Below are positions 31,471-40,444 of a DNA stretch of 64,000 nt, one piece after another. The DNA comes from Pseudomonas sp. GM78 (lineage in GTDB: Bacteria; Pseudomonadota; Gammaproteobacteria; Pseudomonadales; Pseudomonadaceae). The DNA lies in the NCBI RefSeq assembly GCF_000282475.1, contig NZ_AKJF01000057.1, positions 23,915 to 87,914 of the forward strand. The letters run 5' to 3'. Under the pieces are notes generated by a model. It saw nothing but the letters and a program-made list of their open reading frames with translations, was not told where the DNA came from and ran no database searches. The translations under genes were made by a program, and so were the position numbers. Position 1 is the first letter of the stretch. Every line of letters begins with the position of its first letter.

Positions 31471-32283
31471 ATGCCCTTCGTAACCATCGACGGCCAACCC
31501 CTCCACTACATCGATCAAGGCACCGGCCCGGCCGTCCTGCTGGCCGGCAGTTACCTGTGGGACCAGGCCATGTGGGCGCCGCAGATTGCCGCATTGTCGC
31601 AACAGTACCGGGTGATCGCCCTGGACCTGTGGGGCCACGGTGAATCCGGATCGCTGCCTGTCGGTACAACCTCACTAAACGACATCGCACGCCAGGTCTT
31701 GGCCTTGCTCGATCACCTGGACATCGATCGCGTGACCCTGGTCGGACTGTCAGTGGGGGGCATGTGGGGTGTGCGTCTGGCGCTGTCGGCACCGCAACGG
31801 CTCAACGGGCTGGTGCTGATGGACACCTACGTCGGCGTAGAGCCGGAACCGACCCGGCAGTACTACTTTTCACTGTTCAAGATGATTGAGGAAACCGGCG
31901 TCATTTCCGAGCAATTGCTGGATATCGTGGTGCCGATCTTCTTCCGTCCGGGCATCGATCCGCATTCGGCGCTGTACCAGGATTTTCGCGCCAAACTCGC
32001 CGCGCTGCCGCCTGAGCGATTGCGCGAAAGCATCGTACCGATGGGGCGGATCACCTTTGGCCGGGATGATTTGTTGCCGCGTCTGGGTGAGTTGAATGCC
32101 GCAACCACGTTGCTGATATGTGGCGATCAGGACAAGCCACGTCCGCCCAGCGAAACGATTGAAATGGCCGGGATGATTGGTTGCCCGTATGTGCTGGTGC
32201 CGGAGGCGGGGCATATTTCCAATCTGGAGAATCCGGGGTTTGTCACCGAGGCGCTGCTCGAGTTTTTAGCCCAGAGAAATTAG
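31471..32283 (+). CDS. Alpha/beta-fold hydrolase
   Basis: A 270-residue hydrolase: oxyanion/early motif AGSYLWDQAMWAPQ, nucleophile elbow GLSVGG (Ser near 93), acid in GDQD region, and catalytic His in EAGHISNLENP (near 247). This pattern resembles BioH/3-oxoadipate enol-lactonase-like enzymes; substrate is unknown. ATG 31471 follows CGGAG; the longer frame from 31411 lacks support. It is bracketed by two REPINs and is not evidently linked to pvdL transcription, though it takes the place where a thioesterase-like pyoverdine gene might be expected. Treat any pyoverdine role as speculation. Confidence 0.8.
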   Translation: MPFVTIDGQPLHYIDQGTGPAVLLAGSYLWDQAMWAPQIAALSQQYRVIALDLWGHGESGSLPVGTTSLNDIARQVLALLDHLDIDRVTLVGLSVGGMWGVRLALSAPQRLNGLVLMDTYVGVEPEPTRQYYFSLFKMIEETGVISEQLLDIVVPIFFRPGIDPHSALYQDFRAKLAALPPERLRESIVPMGRITFGRDDLLPRLGELNAATTLLICGDQDKPRPPSETIEMAGMIGCPYVLVPEAGHISNLENPGFVTEALLEFLAQRN

Positions 32284-32294
32284 TCGATTGTGAT

Positions 32295-32370
32295 GGCCCC
32301 ATCGCGAGCAGGCTCGCTCCCACAGGGAAATGCAATCACCTGTGGGAGCGAGCCTGCTCGCGATGGCGGC
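32295..32370. repeat. REPIN (GAGCCTGCTCGCGA type)
   Basis: Inverted units CATCGCGAGCAGGCTCGCTC and GAGCGAGCCTGCTCGCGATG around a short loop, between the convergent hydrolase and dsbG genes. The same unit forms the insertion inside fpvD. Confidence 0.9.
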
Positions 32371-32399
32371 GGTGAGTTCACCACCGAATCATCGGAAAA

Positions 32400-33167
32400 T
32401 TATTTCGGCCCGAGAATCTTCGCCAGCTTGTCCGGCGCCGGCGCCCCTTGCTGTTGCTGCAACTCGCCCTTGTCATCCATGTAGAAAATCGCCGGAGTGG
32501 CTTGCAGCTCCAGGTCTTCCATCAGTTGCATGTTGGCCGCGAGTTTCGCCTGAATCGCCGGCGGTACATCCTTCAAGGCCTTGAGCGAGCTGCTCTTGCC
32601 TGCGGCTTCGTGGTCGTACAGGGCCTTTTGCGGGTCCTTGGCGGCGAGCAGCGCCGCGGATTTGCCCGGGCTGTCCTCACGGATGATCCCGACCATGATG
32701 TGCCGCAACTGCACCTTGCCGGCCTTGACCCACGGCCGCGCCTGTTCCCAGAACATGCTGCAGTAAGGGCAGTTCGGATCGCTGAACATGTAGACGATCC
32801 GTGGTGCATCCTTCTTGCCGTCGGCGATCCAGTTGCTTGATTCCATCTTGGCCCAGACTTCCTTGGACATTGGTGCGTACACCAGTTTCTGCAACGGCGC
32901 GCTGCTCAGGTCATTGCCTTCGGCGTCGTACAGATTACCCAGCAAAACGTGCTTGCCATCGGGCGTCAGGTACAGCGCCATGCCGCGGTTCTGGTATTGC
33001 GCCGCGTAGCCGCGCAAACCATCGGGGGCGTCGAATTGACCGACGATTTTCGCGCCCTTGGCTTCAATCTTCTTGATCGCCTCGGGCAGCTCTTCGGCCT
33101 GCACCGTTGGCAGGTGCAGCAGGGCGGCACCCAGGCTCAGGGTCAGCAGGTGGCGGAGGCGGGGCAT
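32400..33167 (-). CDS. dsbG: Thiol:disulfide interchange protein DsbG
   Basis: Periplasmic disulfide isomerase/sulfenic acid reductase. The 255-residue protein has a signal peptide (about 1-24), an N-terminal dimerisation domain (about 25-100), and a thioredoxin-fold domain with the active site CPYC (near 137, SDPNCPYCSMFW) and cis-Pro in ATPAIF. ATG 33167 is supported by AAGGAA; it overlaps the preceding gene by 25 bp. It is the last gene of a dsbD-dsbE-like-dsbG operon; DsbD would keep it reduced. Confidence 0.92.
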   Translation of the reverse strand: MPRLRHLLTLSLGAALLHLPTVQAEELPEAIKKIEAKGAKIVGQFDAPDGLRGYAAQYQNRGMALYLTPDGKHVLLGNLYDAEGNDLSSAPLQKLVYAPMSKEVWAKMESSNWIADGKKDAPRIVYMFSDPNCPYCSMFWEQARPWVKAGKVQLRHIMVGIIREDSPGKSAALLAAKDPQKALYDHEAAGKSSSLKALKDVPPAIQAKLAANMQLMEDLELQATPAIFYMDDKGELQQQQGAPAPDKLAKILGPK

Positions 33168-33997
33168 GGCAGTTTCCTTGAAGAAGTGGCAGGAACGGAA
33201 TCGAAGTTTTCCAGGGCGCGAGCCAGGCTGGCTTGCGACAGCTCGCCCAGATGACTGCCCAACAGGCGACCGTCGGGGCTATAGAACAGCGTAGTTGGCA
33301 ATGCCATGGAGCCGACGGCCTGGCCCAGACGACCTCCGCCGTCGAACAGCACGTTGGACAGGCTCAGGCCCTGGGTTTCCAGGAACGTGCTGACGCTCTG
33401 CATGCTTTCGGCCTGATTGACGAACAGGAAGGTCAGGTCGGGGCGCTGTTGCTGGGCGTGTTCCAGCACCGGCATTTCCCGGCGGCAGGGCGGGCACCAG
33501 GTGGCCCAGAGATTGATCACCAGCGGGCCGCCCTTGTAGTCCGCCAATTGCACGGTTTCACCGGCGGAATTGCGCAGGCTGATGTCCGGCAAGCGCGTGC
33601 CCTGTTCAAAAATGCTCAGCGAGAAGGTCGCCAGCAACCAGAACGCCAGGCCGCTGGCCACGCCGAAGCCCAGTGGACGGCGCAGGCCCGGGCGACGCCA
33701 GCCACGGTAGAGCGTGGCGAGCACCAGCGCGATGACCCCGGGCCAGGCGAGGAAACCGCCGTCGCGCAGGTCGATGACCTGCCAGGGATCGCTGCGGTAG
33801 TGCGTCCAGTAAACGGCGACGAAACCGATGCGGGCCGCGAGCATGCCGATCAGGAACAGGCCGAACAGTACCGACTCGGGGTTCTCGCCACCGCGCTTGG
33901 CCACCCGCCAACCGACGAACGTCGCCAGCGCCAAGGCACTGATCAGCAGCAGGTGGTTAAGCGCGATGGCAAAGGTGCCGAGGGTAAAAGTCAGCAT
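33143..33997 (-). CDS. Membrane-anchored TlpA/DsbE-like thioredoxin
   Basis: A 284-residue protein with an N-terminal membrane part (about four hydrophobic helices within residues 1-125) followed by a periplasmic TlpA-type redoxin domain with active site WCPPC (WATWCPPCRREMP, near 168) and cis-Pro (ALPTT). It probably receives electrons from the DsbD encoded just before it (TAATG overlap) and passes them to client proteins. This corresponds in position to the DsbE-like gene of the P. aeruginosa dsbDEG cluster (PA2476-PA2478 region), based on memory of that locus. Confidence 0.85.
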   Translation of the reverse strand: MLTFTLGTFAIALNHLLLISALALATFVGWRVAKRGGENPESVLFGLFLIGMLAARIGFVAVYWTHYRSDPWQVIDLRDGGFLAWPGVIALVLATLYRGWRRPGLRRPLGFGVASGLAFWLLATFSLSIFEQGTRLPDISLRNSAGETVQLADYKGGPLVINLWATWCPPCRREMPVLEHAQQQRPDLTFLFVNQAESMQSVSTFLETQGLSLSNVLFDGGGRLGQAVGSMALPTTLFYSPDGRLLGSHLGELSQASLARALENFDSVPATSSRKLPCPASATC

Positions 33998-35733
33998 TAA
34001 CGGGCGTCTCGGGTGGTGGTCCAGCGTTGCAGGAAAGTGTCGGCATCGACCTCGCCGGTGATGCGCTGGCTACGTCGCTCGATGCCGTCGGTGCCTATCC
34101 ACAGAAGGCTCGGTGGGCCTGGCACCTTGTAACGGCCGAGCAGTTCGCGGCTGGCGGCATTGTCGGCGGTGACATCCAGTCGGAGCAAGCGCACGTCGCT
34201 CAAGGCTTGCAGTACCTTCGCCTTGCCGAACACCTGTTTTTCCATGACCTTGCACGACACGCACCAGTCGGCATAGTAATCCAGCAGCACCCACTGGCCC
34301 TGCATTTGGGCCGCATCGAGTTCCCGTTGCAGGGCCGCAGGGTCCTTGATCGTGGTGAAGGCGTCGTGGCCGCTTGGCACGGCGGCGACGGCCGAGCTGG
34401 AAGCGCGGAAGACCTGCAACGGTTTGAACAGATCATCACTGCCCCCCGCCGCGCCGATCAGCAACAGGCTGCCCCACAAACCCAGCAGGAGCGAGGTGGC
34501 GCCGAACAGGTGAGCGATGCGGCCAAAACCGTCCGACTGCTTCCACGCGCTATAAGCCGCGACCACCAGCAACGCACCGCACAAGCCAACCCACAGCGAT
34601 TCATCCAGCACCGGGCGCAGCATCAGCAATGCGGTGGCGAGGAACAGGAAGCCGAAGATGCCTTTGAGCAGGTTCATCCAGGCGCCAGGCTTGGGCAGGA
34701 AGCGATTGCCGACTGTCACCAGCAGCAACAATGGCACACCGATTCCGATGCCCATGGCAAACAGGATCAAGCCACCGTGCAGCGCGTTGCCGCTCTGCGC
34801 GATGTAGAGCAGCGCGCCGGCCAGCGGCGCGGTCATGCACGGGCCGACCAGCAGACCGGATAACGCGCCCAGCGCACCGGCGCCGATCAGGCTGCCACCG
34901 CGCTGATTGCGTGAAACGTTTTCCAGCCGGTCACGCACGGCCACCGGCAGTTGCAGCTCGAAGAAGCCGAACATCGGCAATGCCAGCAGCACGAAAATCG
35001 CTGCGAAACTGCCCAGCAACCAAGGGTTCTGCAACCAGGCTTGCAGGTTCGCCCCGAGGGATGCAGCCAACACGCCCATCGCCGCATACACCAACGCCAT
35101 GCTCACCACATAACTGCCGGCCAGGGCCACGCCGCGCCTCGGCGTCGCGCCGCTGCCGACGATCAGCCCGGCCAGAATGGGCAACATCGGCAGCGAACAC
35201 GGGGTGAACGCCAGCAACAGGCCCAGCCCGAAGAACACCAACAGGCTCCAACCCAATGCGCGCTGCTGCAGATTGCTGGCCAGGGCCTGGTCCGGCGCTT
35301 CGTCTACCGCGCCAGCCAGGGATTTACCGCCCAGATCCACGACTTTGGTTTGTGGCGGATAACACAGGCCGGCATCGGCACAGCCCTGGAAGCCGACCTT
35401 GATCTGGGCGGTCGCGCCTGCCGGGATCTTCAGCTCAAGGCCTTGGCGATAAACCTGCTGTTCGCCGAAGAATTCATCGCTGTGGAATTCCCCCTCCGGC
35501 AAAACGGGATGCTGGTCGACAGTCAAACCGTCGAACTTCAAGCGCTTCTGATACAGGTAATAGCCATCGGCAATCTGCCAGAACAACTGGGTTTCGCCGG
35601 ACTCAAGGCGTTCAGAAGTGAAAACGAACGCTTTGTCGACCGGGAGAAAGTCGGGTTTTGTCTCGAACGGATTGCTGCCAGCCTGGGTCAGGCCGGAAAA
35701 CAGCAGGGCGACGAGTAGAAACAGCTGGCGCAT
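33997..35733 (-). CDS. dsbD: Protein-disulfide reductase DsbD
   Basis: Transfers electrons from cytoplasmic thioredoxin across the inner membrane to periplasmic Dsb/Ccm proteins. 578 residues: signal peptide (1-18), N-terminal immunoglobulin-like domain with redox Cys pair (CADAGLCYPP), central eight-helix domain with the conserved Cys (FTPCSLPMLP and VGPCMTAPL), and C-terminal thioredoxin domain with WCVSC. All three cysteine pairs are present. First gene of the operon; divergent 153 bp from the response regulator gene. Confidence 0.94.
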   Translation of the reverse strand: MRQLFLLVALLFSGLTQAGSNPFETKPDFLPVDKAFVFTSERLESGETQLFWQIADGYYLYQKRLKFDGLTVDQHPVLPEGEFHSDEFFGEQQVYRQGLELKIPAGATAQIKVGFQGCADAGLCYPPQTKVVDLGGKSLAGAVDEAPDQALASNLQQRALGWSLLVFFGLGLLLAFTPCSLPMLPILAGLIVGSGATPRRGVALAGSYVVSMALVYAAMGVLAASLGANLQAWLQNPWLLGSFAAIFVLLALPMFGFFELQLPVAVRDRLENVSRNQRGGSLIGAGALGALSGLLVGPCMTAPLAGALLYIAQSGNALHGGLILFAMGIGIGVPLLLLVTVGNRFLPKPGAWMNLLKGIFGFLFLATALLMLRPVLDESLWVGLCGALLVVAAYSAWKQSDGFGRIAHLFGATSLLLGLWGSLLLIGAAGGSDDLFKPLQVFRASSSAVAAVPSGHDAFTTIKDPAALQRELDAAQMQGQWVLLDYYADWCVSCKVMEKQVFGKAKVLQALSDVRLLRLDVTADNAASRELLGRYKVPGPPSLLWIGTDGIERRSQRITGEVDADTFLQRWTTTRDAR

Positions 35734-35886
35734 GGAAAAGCCTTATCCTTTAGCAAGTGAGCTGCACAATGGGTGGCGGCGATTAACCGATGATTAACCC
35801 TGGCCGCCTTGTGGCTGGGGCACTTGCGGCATAATGTCCTCTTAATCGGTCACCGGCCTAATAGCGTTATTTACACGAGGCTTTCC

Positions 35887-36570
35887 ATGCACGTACTGGT
35901 TTGCGAAGACGATGAGTTGATTGCCAGCGGCATCGTTGCCGGCCTGACAGCCCAGGGCCTGACCGTGGAACACGTCGCCACCGCGTCGGCGGCGCGGGCG
36001 ATGCTCAAGGTGGCCGAATTCGACGTCATGGTCCTCGACCTCGGTTTGCCAGACGAGGACGGGCTGAAGCTGTTGCAGCAGTTGCGCCATCATGGCCTGG
36101 AGATCCCTGTACTGATCCTCACCGCCCGGGATTCGGTCACTGACCGTGTCGACGGCCTGCAAGCGGGCGCCGACGATTACCTGCTCAAGCCGTTCGACCT
36201 GCGCGAACTTGCCGCACGCCTGCACACGCTGTTGCGGCGGGTAGCGGGGCGTAGCGTCAACCTGATCGAGCACGGTGCCCTGACTTACGACCCGAGCAGC
36301 CGCGAAACCATGCTTGGCGGTCAGCCAGTGGATCTGTCCCGTCGTGAACAGTCACTGTTGCAAGCCTTGTTGCACAACCGTGGCCGGGTGCTGTCCACCG
36401 AGCAGTTGAAAGACAGCGTCTACGGATTCAACGACGAACTGGAAAGCAACGCCCTCAACGTCCATATCCATCACCTGCGGCGCAAGCTCGGCAACGGCAT
36501 CGTCGAGACCGTGCGCGGCCTGGGCTATCGCCTGGGGCCGGCTGATGGCGCAGAGGAATTGAAAAAGTGA
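35887..36570 (+). CDS. Response regulator, DsbR-type
   Basis: A 227-residue OmpR-family regulator: receiver with Asp in MVLDLGLPDEDG (near 51), Thr (LTARDSVTD), Lys (LKPFDLREL), and winged helix with HHLRRKLGNG...RGLGYRLGP. ATG 35887 is the family start; the frame is open further upstream to 35809. Divergent from dsbD, it parallels the P. aeruginosa PA2479 gene (named DsbR in a copper-responsive system controlling dsb genes); that equivalence is inferred from synteny and should be confirmed. Confidence 0.9.
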   Translation: MHVLVCEDDELIASGIVAGLTAQGLTVEHVATASAARAMLKVAEFDVMVLDLGLPDEDGLKLLQQLRHHGLEIPVLILTARDSVTDRVDGLQAGADDYLLKPFDLRELAARLHTLLRRVAGRSVNLIEHGALTYDPSSRETMLGGQPVDLSRREQSLLQALLHNRGRVLSTEQLKDSVYGFNDELESNALNVHIHHLRRKLGNGIVETVRGLGYRLGPADGAEELKK

Positions 36571-37892
36571 TGAGCCTGCGTTTGCGCCTGAGCCTGACGC
36601 TCGGTGGCGCTTTTGCCCTGATCTGGGCGCTGGCCGCGGCCTGGATGCTCAGCGACCTGCGCAACCAGATGATGTTTTCCCTCGACCAGCGCCTGGTGGC
36701 CTCGGCGCGCATGGTCGCCGGGCTCATGGAGCAACTGCCGCCGTTGCCGAGCAAGGGCGAGGGCACCCATTTCAGTGCCGAGCAACTGAACATTCCCGGC
36801 GGCATGGCGTGCCAGGTCAGTTCGTTGCGCGGTGAAATCCTCGCCCGCAGCCACAGTGATCCGGGGCAAACCCTGGAAGCCGAGAAAATGGGGTTCCACG
36901 ACCAGATCATCGACGGCGCACCGTGGCGCAGTTTCACCCTGGCCCGTGGCGACCTGCGGATCACCACGGCCGACCGGCAGATCGAACGCGAGGCGCTGAA
37001 CATGTCGATCCTGCTGGCCGCTTCGGTGCCGGTGGGCGTGGCGCTGCTCGGTTGCCTGTGCCTGCTCTGGCTCGGTATCGGCCAGGGTCTGGCGCCGCTC
37101 AATCGCATGCGCGACGCCTTGATGCGCCGCAGCCCGGACTCCCTCGAGCCTTTGCAGGTGCAGCCGTTGCCCAGTGAACTGCAACCCTTGCTCGACACGC
37201 AGAACCAGTTGTTCCAGCGCATCGGCAAGACCATCGAACGCGAACGTCGGCTGACTGGCGACGCAGCCCATGAATTGCGCAGCCCGCTGACCGCGATCAA
37301 GACTCACCTGCAAGTGGCACGCATGACCGAAGGCGAGGCCCGGGATCAATCCCTGGCCCGGGCCGAAGAGGGTGCCGACCGCCTGCATCGCACGCTCGAA
37401 CAACTGCTGTTGCTGGCACGGGTCGAGGGCAGCCTGTCGTTTGACGATGGCGTGCAGTGCAGTGCCGAACAGGTGGCGAAACTGGCGATACAGGACACCG
37501 CCGGTGGTGATCGCCAGCGCATCAGGCTCCAGCTGCCGACCAGGGTTTCCCACGCCCCGGTGAAAATGCCCTCGGTGCTGTCGATTGCCGCACTGCGCAA
37601 CCTCCTCGATAACGCCTTGCGCCATACGCCTGGCGACGGGCCGGTGGAGCTGAGCCTGCAAACCACCGGTAACCGCGTGCAGTTCGTGGTGCGCGACCAT
37701 GGCCCGGGCATTGCCGATGACGACCTGCAACACCTGACCCAACGCTTCTGGCGCAACGGCCAGAGCAACGGTTGTGGCCTCGGCCTGGCGATTGTCCAGG
37801 CGATCGTGCAGCGCTGCGGTTGTACCCTGCGTTTCGACAGTCGGCCGGATGGCTTGCGGGTGGAGCTGACGATGCCGTTGCAACCGGTGTAA
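36570..37892 (+). CDS. Sensor histidine kinase, DsbS-type
   Basis: A 440-residue inner-membrane kinase (ATG 36570 overlaps the regulator TGA as TGATG; GTG 36567 is also possible). Two membrane segments (about 10-30 and 147-170) enclose a ~115-residue periplasmic sensor. H-box HELRSPLTAIKTHL, N-box LLDNALRHT, G1 DHGPGIADD, G2 NGCGLGLAIV. It forms a divergent pair with the dsb operon; in P. aeruginosa the matching kinase responds to copper. A periplasmic Cys lies in GGMACQVSS, which could take part in metal or redox sensing (inference). Confidence 0.88.
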   Translation: MSLRLRLSLTLGGAFALIWALAAAWMLSDLRNQMMFSLDQRLVASARMVAGLMEQLPPLPSKGEGTHFSAEQLNIPGGMACQVSSLRGEILARSHSDPGQTLEAEKMGFHDQIIDGAPWRSFTLARGDLRITTADRQIEREALNMSILLAASVPVGVALLGCLCLLWLGIGQGLAPLNRMRDALMRRSPDSLEPLQVQPLPSELQPLLDTQNQLFQRIGKTIERERRLTGDAAHELRSPLTAIKTHLQVARMTEGEARDQSLARAEEGADRLHRTLEQLLLLARVEGSLSFDDGVQCSAEQVAKLAIQDTAGGDRQRIRLQLPTRVSHAPVKMPSVLSIAALRNLLDNALRHTPGDGPVELSLQTTGNRVQFVVRDHGPGIADDDLQHLTQRFWRNGQSNGCGLGLAIVQAIVQRCGCTLRFDSRPDGLRVELTMPLQPV

Positions 37893-38011
37893 CGAACCGC
37901 ATAAAACCTATGGCGGCCCTGGCGCACATCAAATGTAACGCCTGTCGATTGGCCGCCCGGATCCCACAGGACTATCGTTGTTCCTACTCAATGGATTGAG
38001 GGGAGCGCACC

Positions 38012-38494
38012 ATGGAAGCATCCGTACACACCTGCAAGGCAACCCCGGCCGACGCCGGCATCATCAGTCGCATTATCGAGCGCTCCATCCGGGTCGGTTG
38101 CGTGCTCGACCACCGCAACAACCTGCGAACCGTGGCCAACTGGACCCACAACAAGACCATCGAACACATTCTTCCCTGGTTCACCGACCGGCGGTTGTAC
38201 CTGAACATCGCCCTGTTGCAGGACAAGCCCGTGGGTGTCGCCATGGCCGCCAGCCACGGCAAGGTAGCGTTCTGCTACGTACTGCCGGAATGGTTTCGTC
38301 GCGGGGCCGGGCAAGCGCTGGTGCGCGATCTCGAAGGCTGGTTGATCGAACAGGGCCTGCGCCATTCACGACTCAACAGCACCCGCACCGGCGAAGCCTT
38401 TTATCGGCACCTGGGTTATCAGGCGTATGCCCAGGCGTTCGCGGTAGCGGGCCTGTATGCCATCCCCATGCACAAAGCGTTGCCTGAGGTCTAA
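38012..38494 (+). CDS. GNAT-family N-acetyltransferase
   Basis: A 160-residue acetyltransferase: TPADAGIISRIIERSI, the acetyl-CoA loop region VLPEWFRRGAGQALVRDLEGW (Q/RxxGxG-like), and a C-terminal TRTGEAFYRHLGYQAY. Substrate unknown. Its TAA stop is part of the PvdS-type promoter of pvdH, 58 bp upstream of pvdH. No PvdS promoter is seen before this gene, so it is probably not itself iron-regulated unless by read-through. Confidence 0.85.
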   Translation: MEASVHTCKATPADAGIISRIIERSIRVGCVLDHRNNLRTVANWTHNKTIEHILPWFTDRRLYLNIALLQDKPVGVAMAASHGKVAFCYVLPEWFRRGAGQALVRDLEGWLIEQGLRHSRLNSTRTGEAFYRHLGYQAYAQAFAVAGLYAIPMHKALPEV

Positions 38495-38515
38495 ATCCTC
38501 GGACTCCTGATGCGT
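38492..38515 (+). promoter_or_regulatory. PvdS-type (IS box) promoter of pvdH
   Basis: TAAAT-N16-CGT, an exact match to the iron-starvation box, with TAA serving as the stop codon of the GNAT gene. It lies 37 bp before the pvdH ATG. Confidence 0.9.
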
Positions 38516-38551
38516 TTCCAGAACAGGAAAACCTTATTGAGGGGTCGAGAG

Positions 38552-39964
38552 ATGTCAGTCGCTACCAGGCTTGTGCAAGACCAGTCGGCCCGGATCACTC
38601 CGGTGCCGGCCGAGACGTTTTATCAGTTCAACGAATCGCCGTTGCTGGCGCGTCAAAAACAGCAGGAGTCCAACGCCCGCAGTTACCCGCGGCGAATTCC
38701 CCTGGCACTCAAGCGCGCCAAGGGCCTGTATGTGGAAGACGTCGAAGGCCGCACGTTCATCGATTGCCTGGCCGGCGCCGGCACACTCGCCCTGGGGCAC
38801 AACCACCCGGTGGTGATCGAAGCGATCCAGCGCGTGCTGGCCGACGAACTGCCGCTGCACACCCTGGACCTGACCACGCCGGTCAAGGATCAGTTCGTCC
38901 AGGACCTGTTCGGCTTGTTACCGAAAGCCTTGGCTGAGCAAGCGAAGATCCAGTTCTGCGGTCCCACCGGCACCGATGCGGTGGAAGCCGCGCTGAAACT
39001 GGTGCGTACGGCCACCGGCCGCAGCACCGTGCTGTCGTTCCAGGGCGGTTACCACGGCATGAGCCAGGGCGCTTTGAGTTTGATGGGCAGCCTGGGGCCG
39101 AAAAAACCTTTGGGCGCCTTGCTCAGCAACGGCGTGCAGTTCATGCCGTATCCCTACGATTACCGTTGCCCGTTTGGCCTGGGCGGCGCGCAGGGGGTGA
39201 AGGCCAACCTCAATTACCTGGAAAACCTGTTGAACGATCCCGAGGCCGGCGTGCAACTGCCGGCGGCAGTGATCGTTGAAGTGGTACAGGGAGAGGGCGG
39301 GGTGATCCCGGCCGATCTCGACTGGTTGCGCGGCTTGCGCCGGATTACCGAAAAAGCCGGCGTGGCGTTGATCGTCGACGAGATTCAGAGCGGCTTTGCC
39401 CGCACCGGCAAGATGTTCGCCTTCGAGCACGCCGGGATCATTCCGGACGTGGTGGTGATGTCCAAGGCCATCGGCGGCAGCCTGCCATTGGCCGTGGTGG
39501 TCTATCGCGACTGGCTCGACACCTGGCTGCCGGGCGCCCATGCCGGGACTTTCCGCGGTAATCAGATGGCGATGGCCGCCGGTTCTGCTGTGATGCGTTA
39601 CCTGGTCGAACACAAGGTTTGCGAACATGCCGCCGCCATGGGCGAGCGCCTGGGCGAGCACCTGCGCATCCTGCAGCGGGATTTCCCGCAGCTGGGCGAT
39701 ATTCGAGGTCGAGGCCTGATGCTCGGTGTGGAGCTTATCGATCCGGCCGGCGTGCCGGATGCCCTGGGTCATCCGCCGGCGTTCGCGCGACTGGCGCCGC
39801 TGGTGCAGCGCGAATGCCTCAAGCGCGGCTTGATCCTTGAACTGGGCGGCCGCCAGGGTGCCGTGGTGCGCTTCCTGCCACCGCTGGTAATCACCGCCGC
39901 GGAAATCGACCGGGTGGCCGAGATTTTCGGCAGGGCCCTGGCCGCTGCCACCGCCAGCCTCTAA
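38552..39964 (+). CDS. pvdH: L-2,4-diaminobutyrate:2-ketoglutarate 4-aminotransferase PvdH
   Basis: PLP-dependent class III aminotransferase that makes L-2,4-diaminobutyrate from aspartate semialdehyde and glutamate; Dab is the substrate of the third amino-acid module of PvdL. 470 residues with CGPTGTDAVEAALKLVRTATGR, the FQGGYHGMSQGAL motif, DEIQSGFARTG and the PLP Lys in MSKAIGG. It matches P. aeruginosa PvdH closely (SPLLARQ...SNARSYPRRIPLAL). ATG 38552 fits the family start and has GAGGGG upstream; the ORF could run from 38510. Transcribed from an exact PvdS promoter. Confidence 0.95.
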   Translation: MSVATRLVQDQSARITPVPAETFYQFNESPLLARQKQQESNARSYPRRIPLALKRAKGLYVEDVEGRTFIDCLAGAGTLALGHNHPVVIEAIQRVLADELPLHTLDLTTPVKDQFVQDLFGLLPKALAEQAKIQFCGPTGTDAVEAALKLVRTATGRSTVLSFQGGYHGMSQGALSLMGSLGPKKPLGALLSNGVQFMPYPYDYRCPFGLGGAQGVKANLNYLENLLNDPEAGVQLPAAVIVEVVQGEGGVIPADLDWLRGLRRITEKAGVALIVDEIQSGFARTGKMFAFEHAGIIPDVVVMSKAIGGSLPLAVVVYRDWLDTWLPGAHAGTFRGNQMAMAAGSAVMRYLVEHKVCEHAAAMGERLGEHLRILQRDFPQLGDIRGRGLMLGVELIDPAGVPDALGHPPAFARLAPLVQRECLKRGLILELGGRQGAVVRFLPPLVITAAEIDRVAEIFGRALAAATASL

Positions 39965-39985
39965 ATTTCCCGAGCCCTGGAACGT
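39962..39985 (+). promoter_or_regulatory. PvdS-type (IS box) promoter of mbtH-like gene
   Basis: TAAAT-N16-CGT, exact match; TAA is the pvdH stop codon. It lies 61 bp before the MbtH-like ATG, so that gene has its own iron-starvation promoter. Confidence 0.9.
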
Positions 39986-40045
39986 TCCTTCTACATAGCG
40001 GCTGCACACAGCGTGCAGCCCACCCTACAGCGATGGAGAAACAGC

Positions 40046-40273
40046 ATGACGTCAGTATTCGACCGCGAGGACATCCTCTTTCAGGTCGTGGTCAACCACG
40101 AAGAGCAATACTCGATCTGGCCGGACTACAAAACCGTGCCTGAGGGCTGGCGTACCGTGGGCAAAAGCGGGTTGAAAAAGGAATGCCTGGCCTACATCGA
40201 AGAGACCTGGACGGATATGCGTCCGCTGAGCCTGCGTCAGAAGATGGACGAGCAGGCGGCTGTGGCGCACTGA
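40046..40273 (+). CDS. MbtH-family NRPS accessory protein
   Basis: A 75-residue MbtH-like protein, a non-enzymatic partner that binds and activates NRPS adenylation domains. Conserved family residues are visible: [10 protein letters not shown], the three Trp residues (W in [18 protein letters not shown]) and S/T-K near [22 protein letters not shown] precedes ATG. It lies between pvdH and the fpv operon as PA2412 does in P. aeruginosa, so PvdL and the other pyoverdine NRPSs are the probable partners. A strong terminator follows. Confidence 0.93.
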   Translation: MTSVFDREDILFQVVVNHEEQYSIWPDYKTVPEGWRTVGKSGLKKECLAYIEETWTDMRPLSLRQKMDEQAAVAH

Positions 40274-40285
40274 GTCAACGCCTGC

Positions 40286-40325
40286 AAAAAAACCGCTGAA
40301 CCGGAAAGGTCAGCGGTTTTTTTTG
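40286..40325 (+). terminator. Intrinsic terminator after mbtH-like gene
   Basis: ACCGCTGA / TCAGCGGT stem with a 10-base loop, flanked by A-run and T-run (TTTTTTTT), so it may work in both directions between the convergent mbtH-like and fpvF genes. Confidence 0.9.
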
Positions 40326-40342
40326 TGCCGGGACGACATACC

Positions 40343-40434
40343 CTTGTAGGAGCCCGGCTTGCCGGCGAAGGCGTCCTTGAGCGTTGCGCTAGTCTTTCGT
40401 GCGCCTTCGCCGGCAAGCCGGGCTCCTACAGGGG
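40343..40434. repeat. REPIN (CCCGGCTTGCCGGCGAA type)
   Basis: Inverted units TGTAGGAGCCCGGCTTGCCG and CGGCAAGCCGGGCTCCTACA separated by ~40 bp, between the mbtH-like terminator and the fpvF stop. Confidence 0.9.
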
Positions 40435-40444
40435 CGTTTCGCCG

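Noticed and set aside
31471-32283. Alpha/beta hydrolase considered as the pyoverdine thioesterase PvdG
   Set aside because: Its motifs resemble BioH/enol-lactonase hydrolases rather than type II thioesterases, it is separated from pvdL by a REPIN and has no PvdS box.
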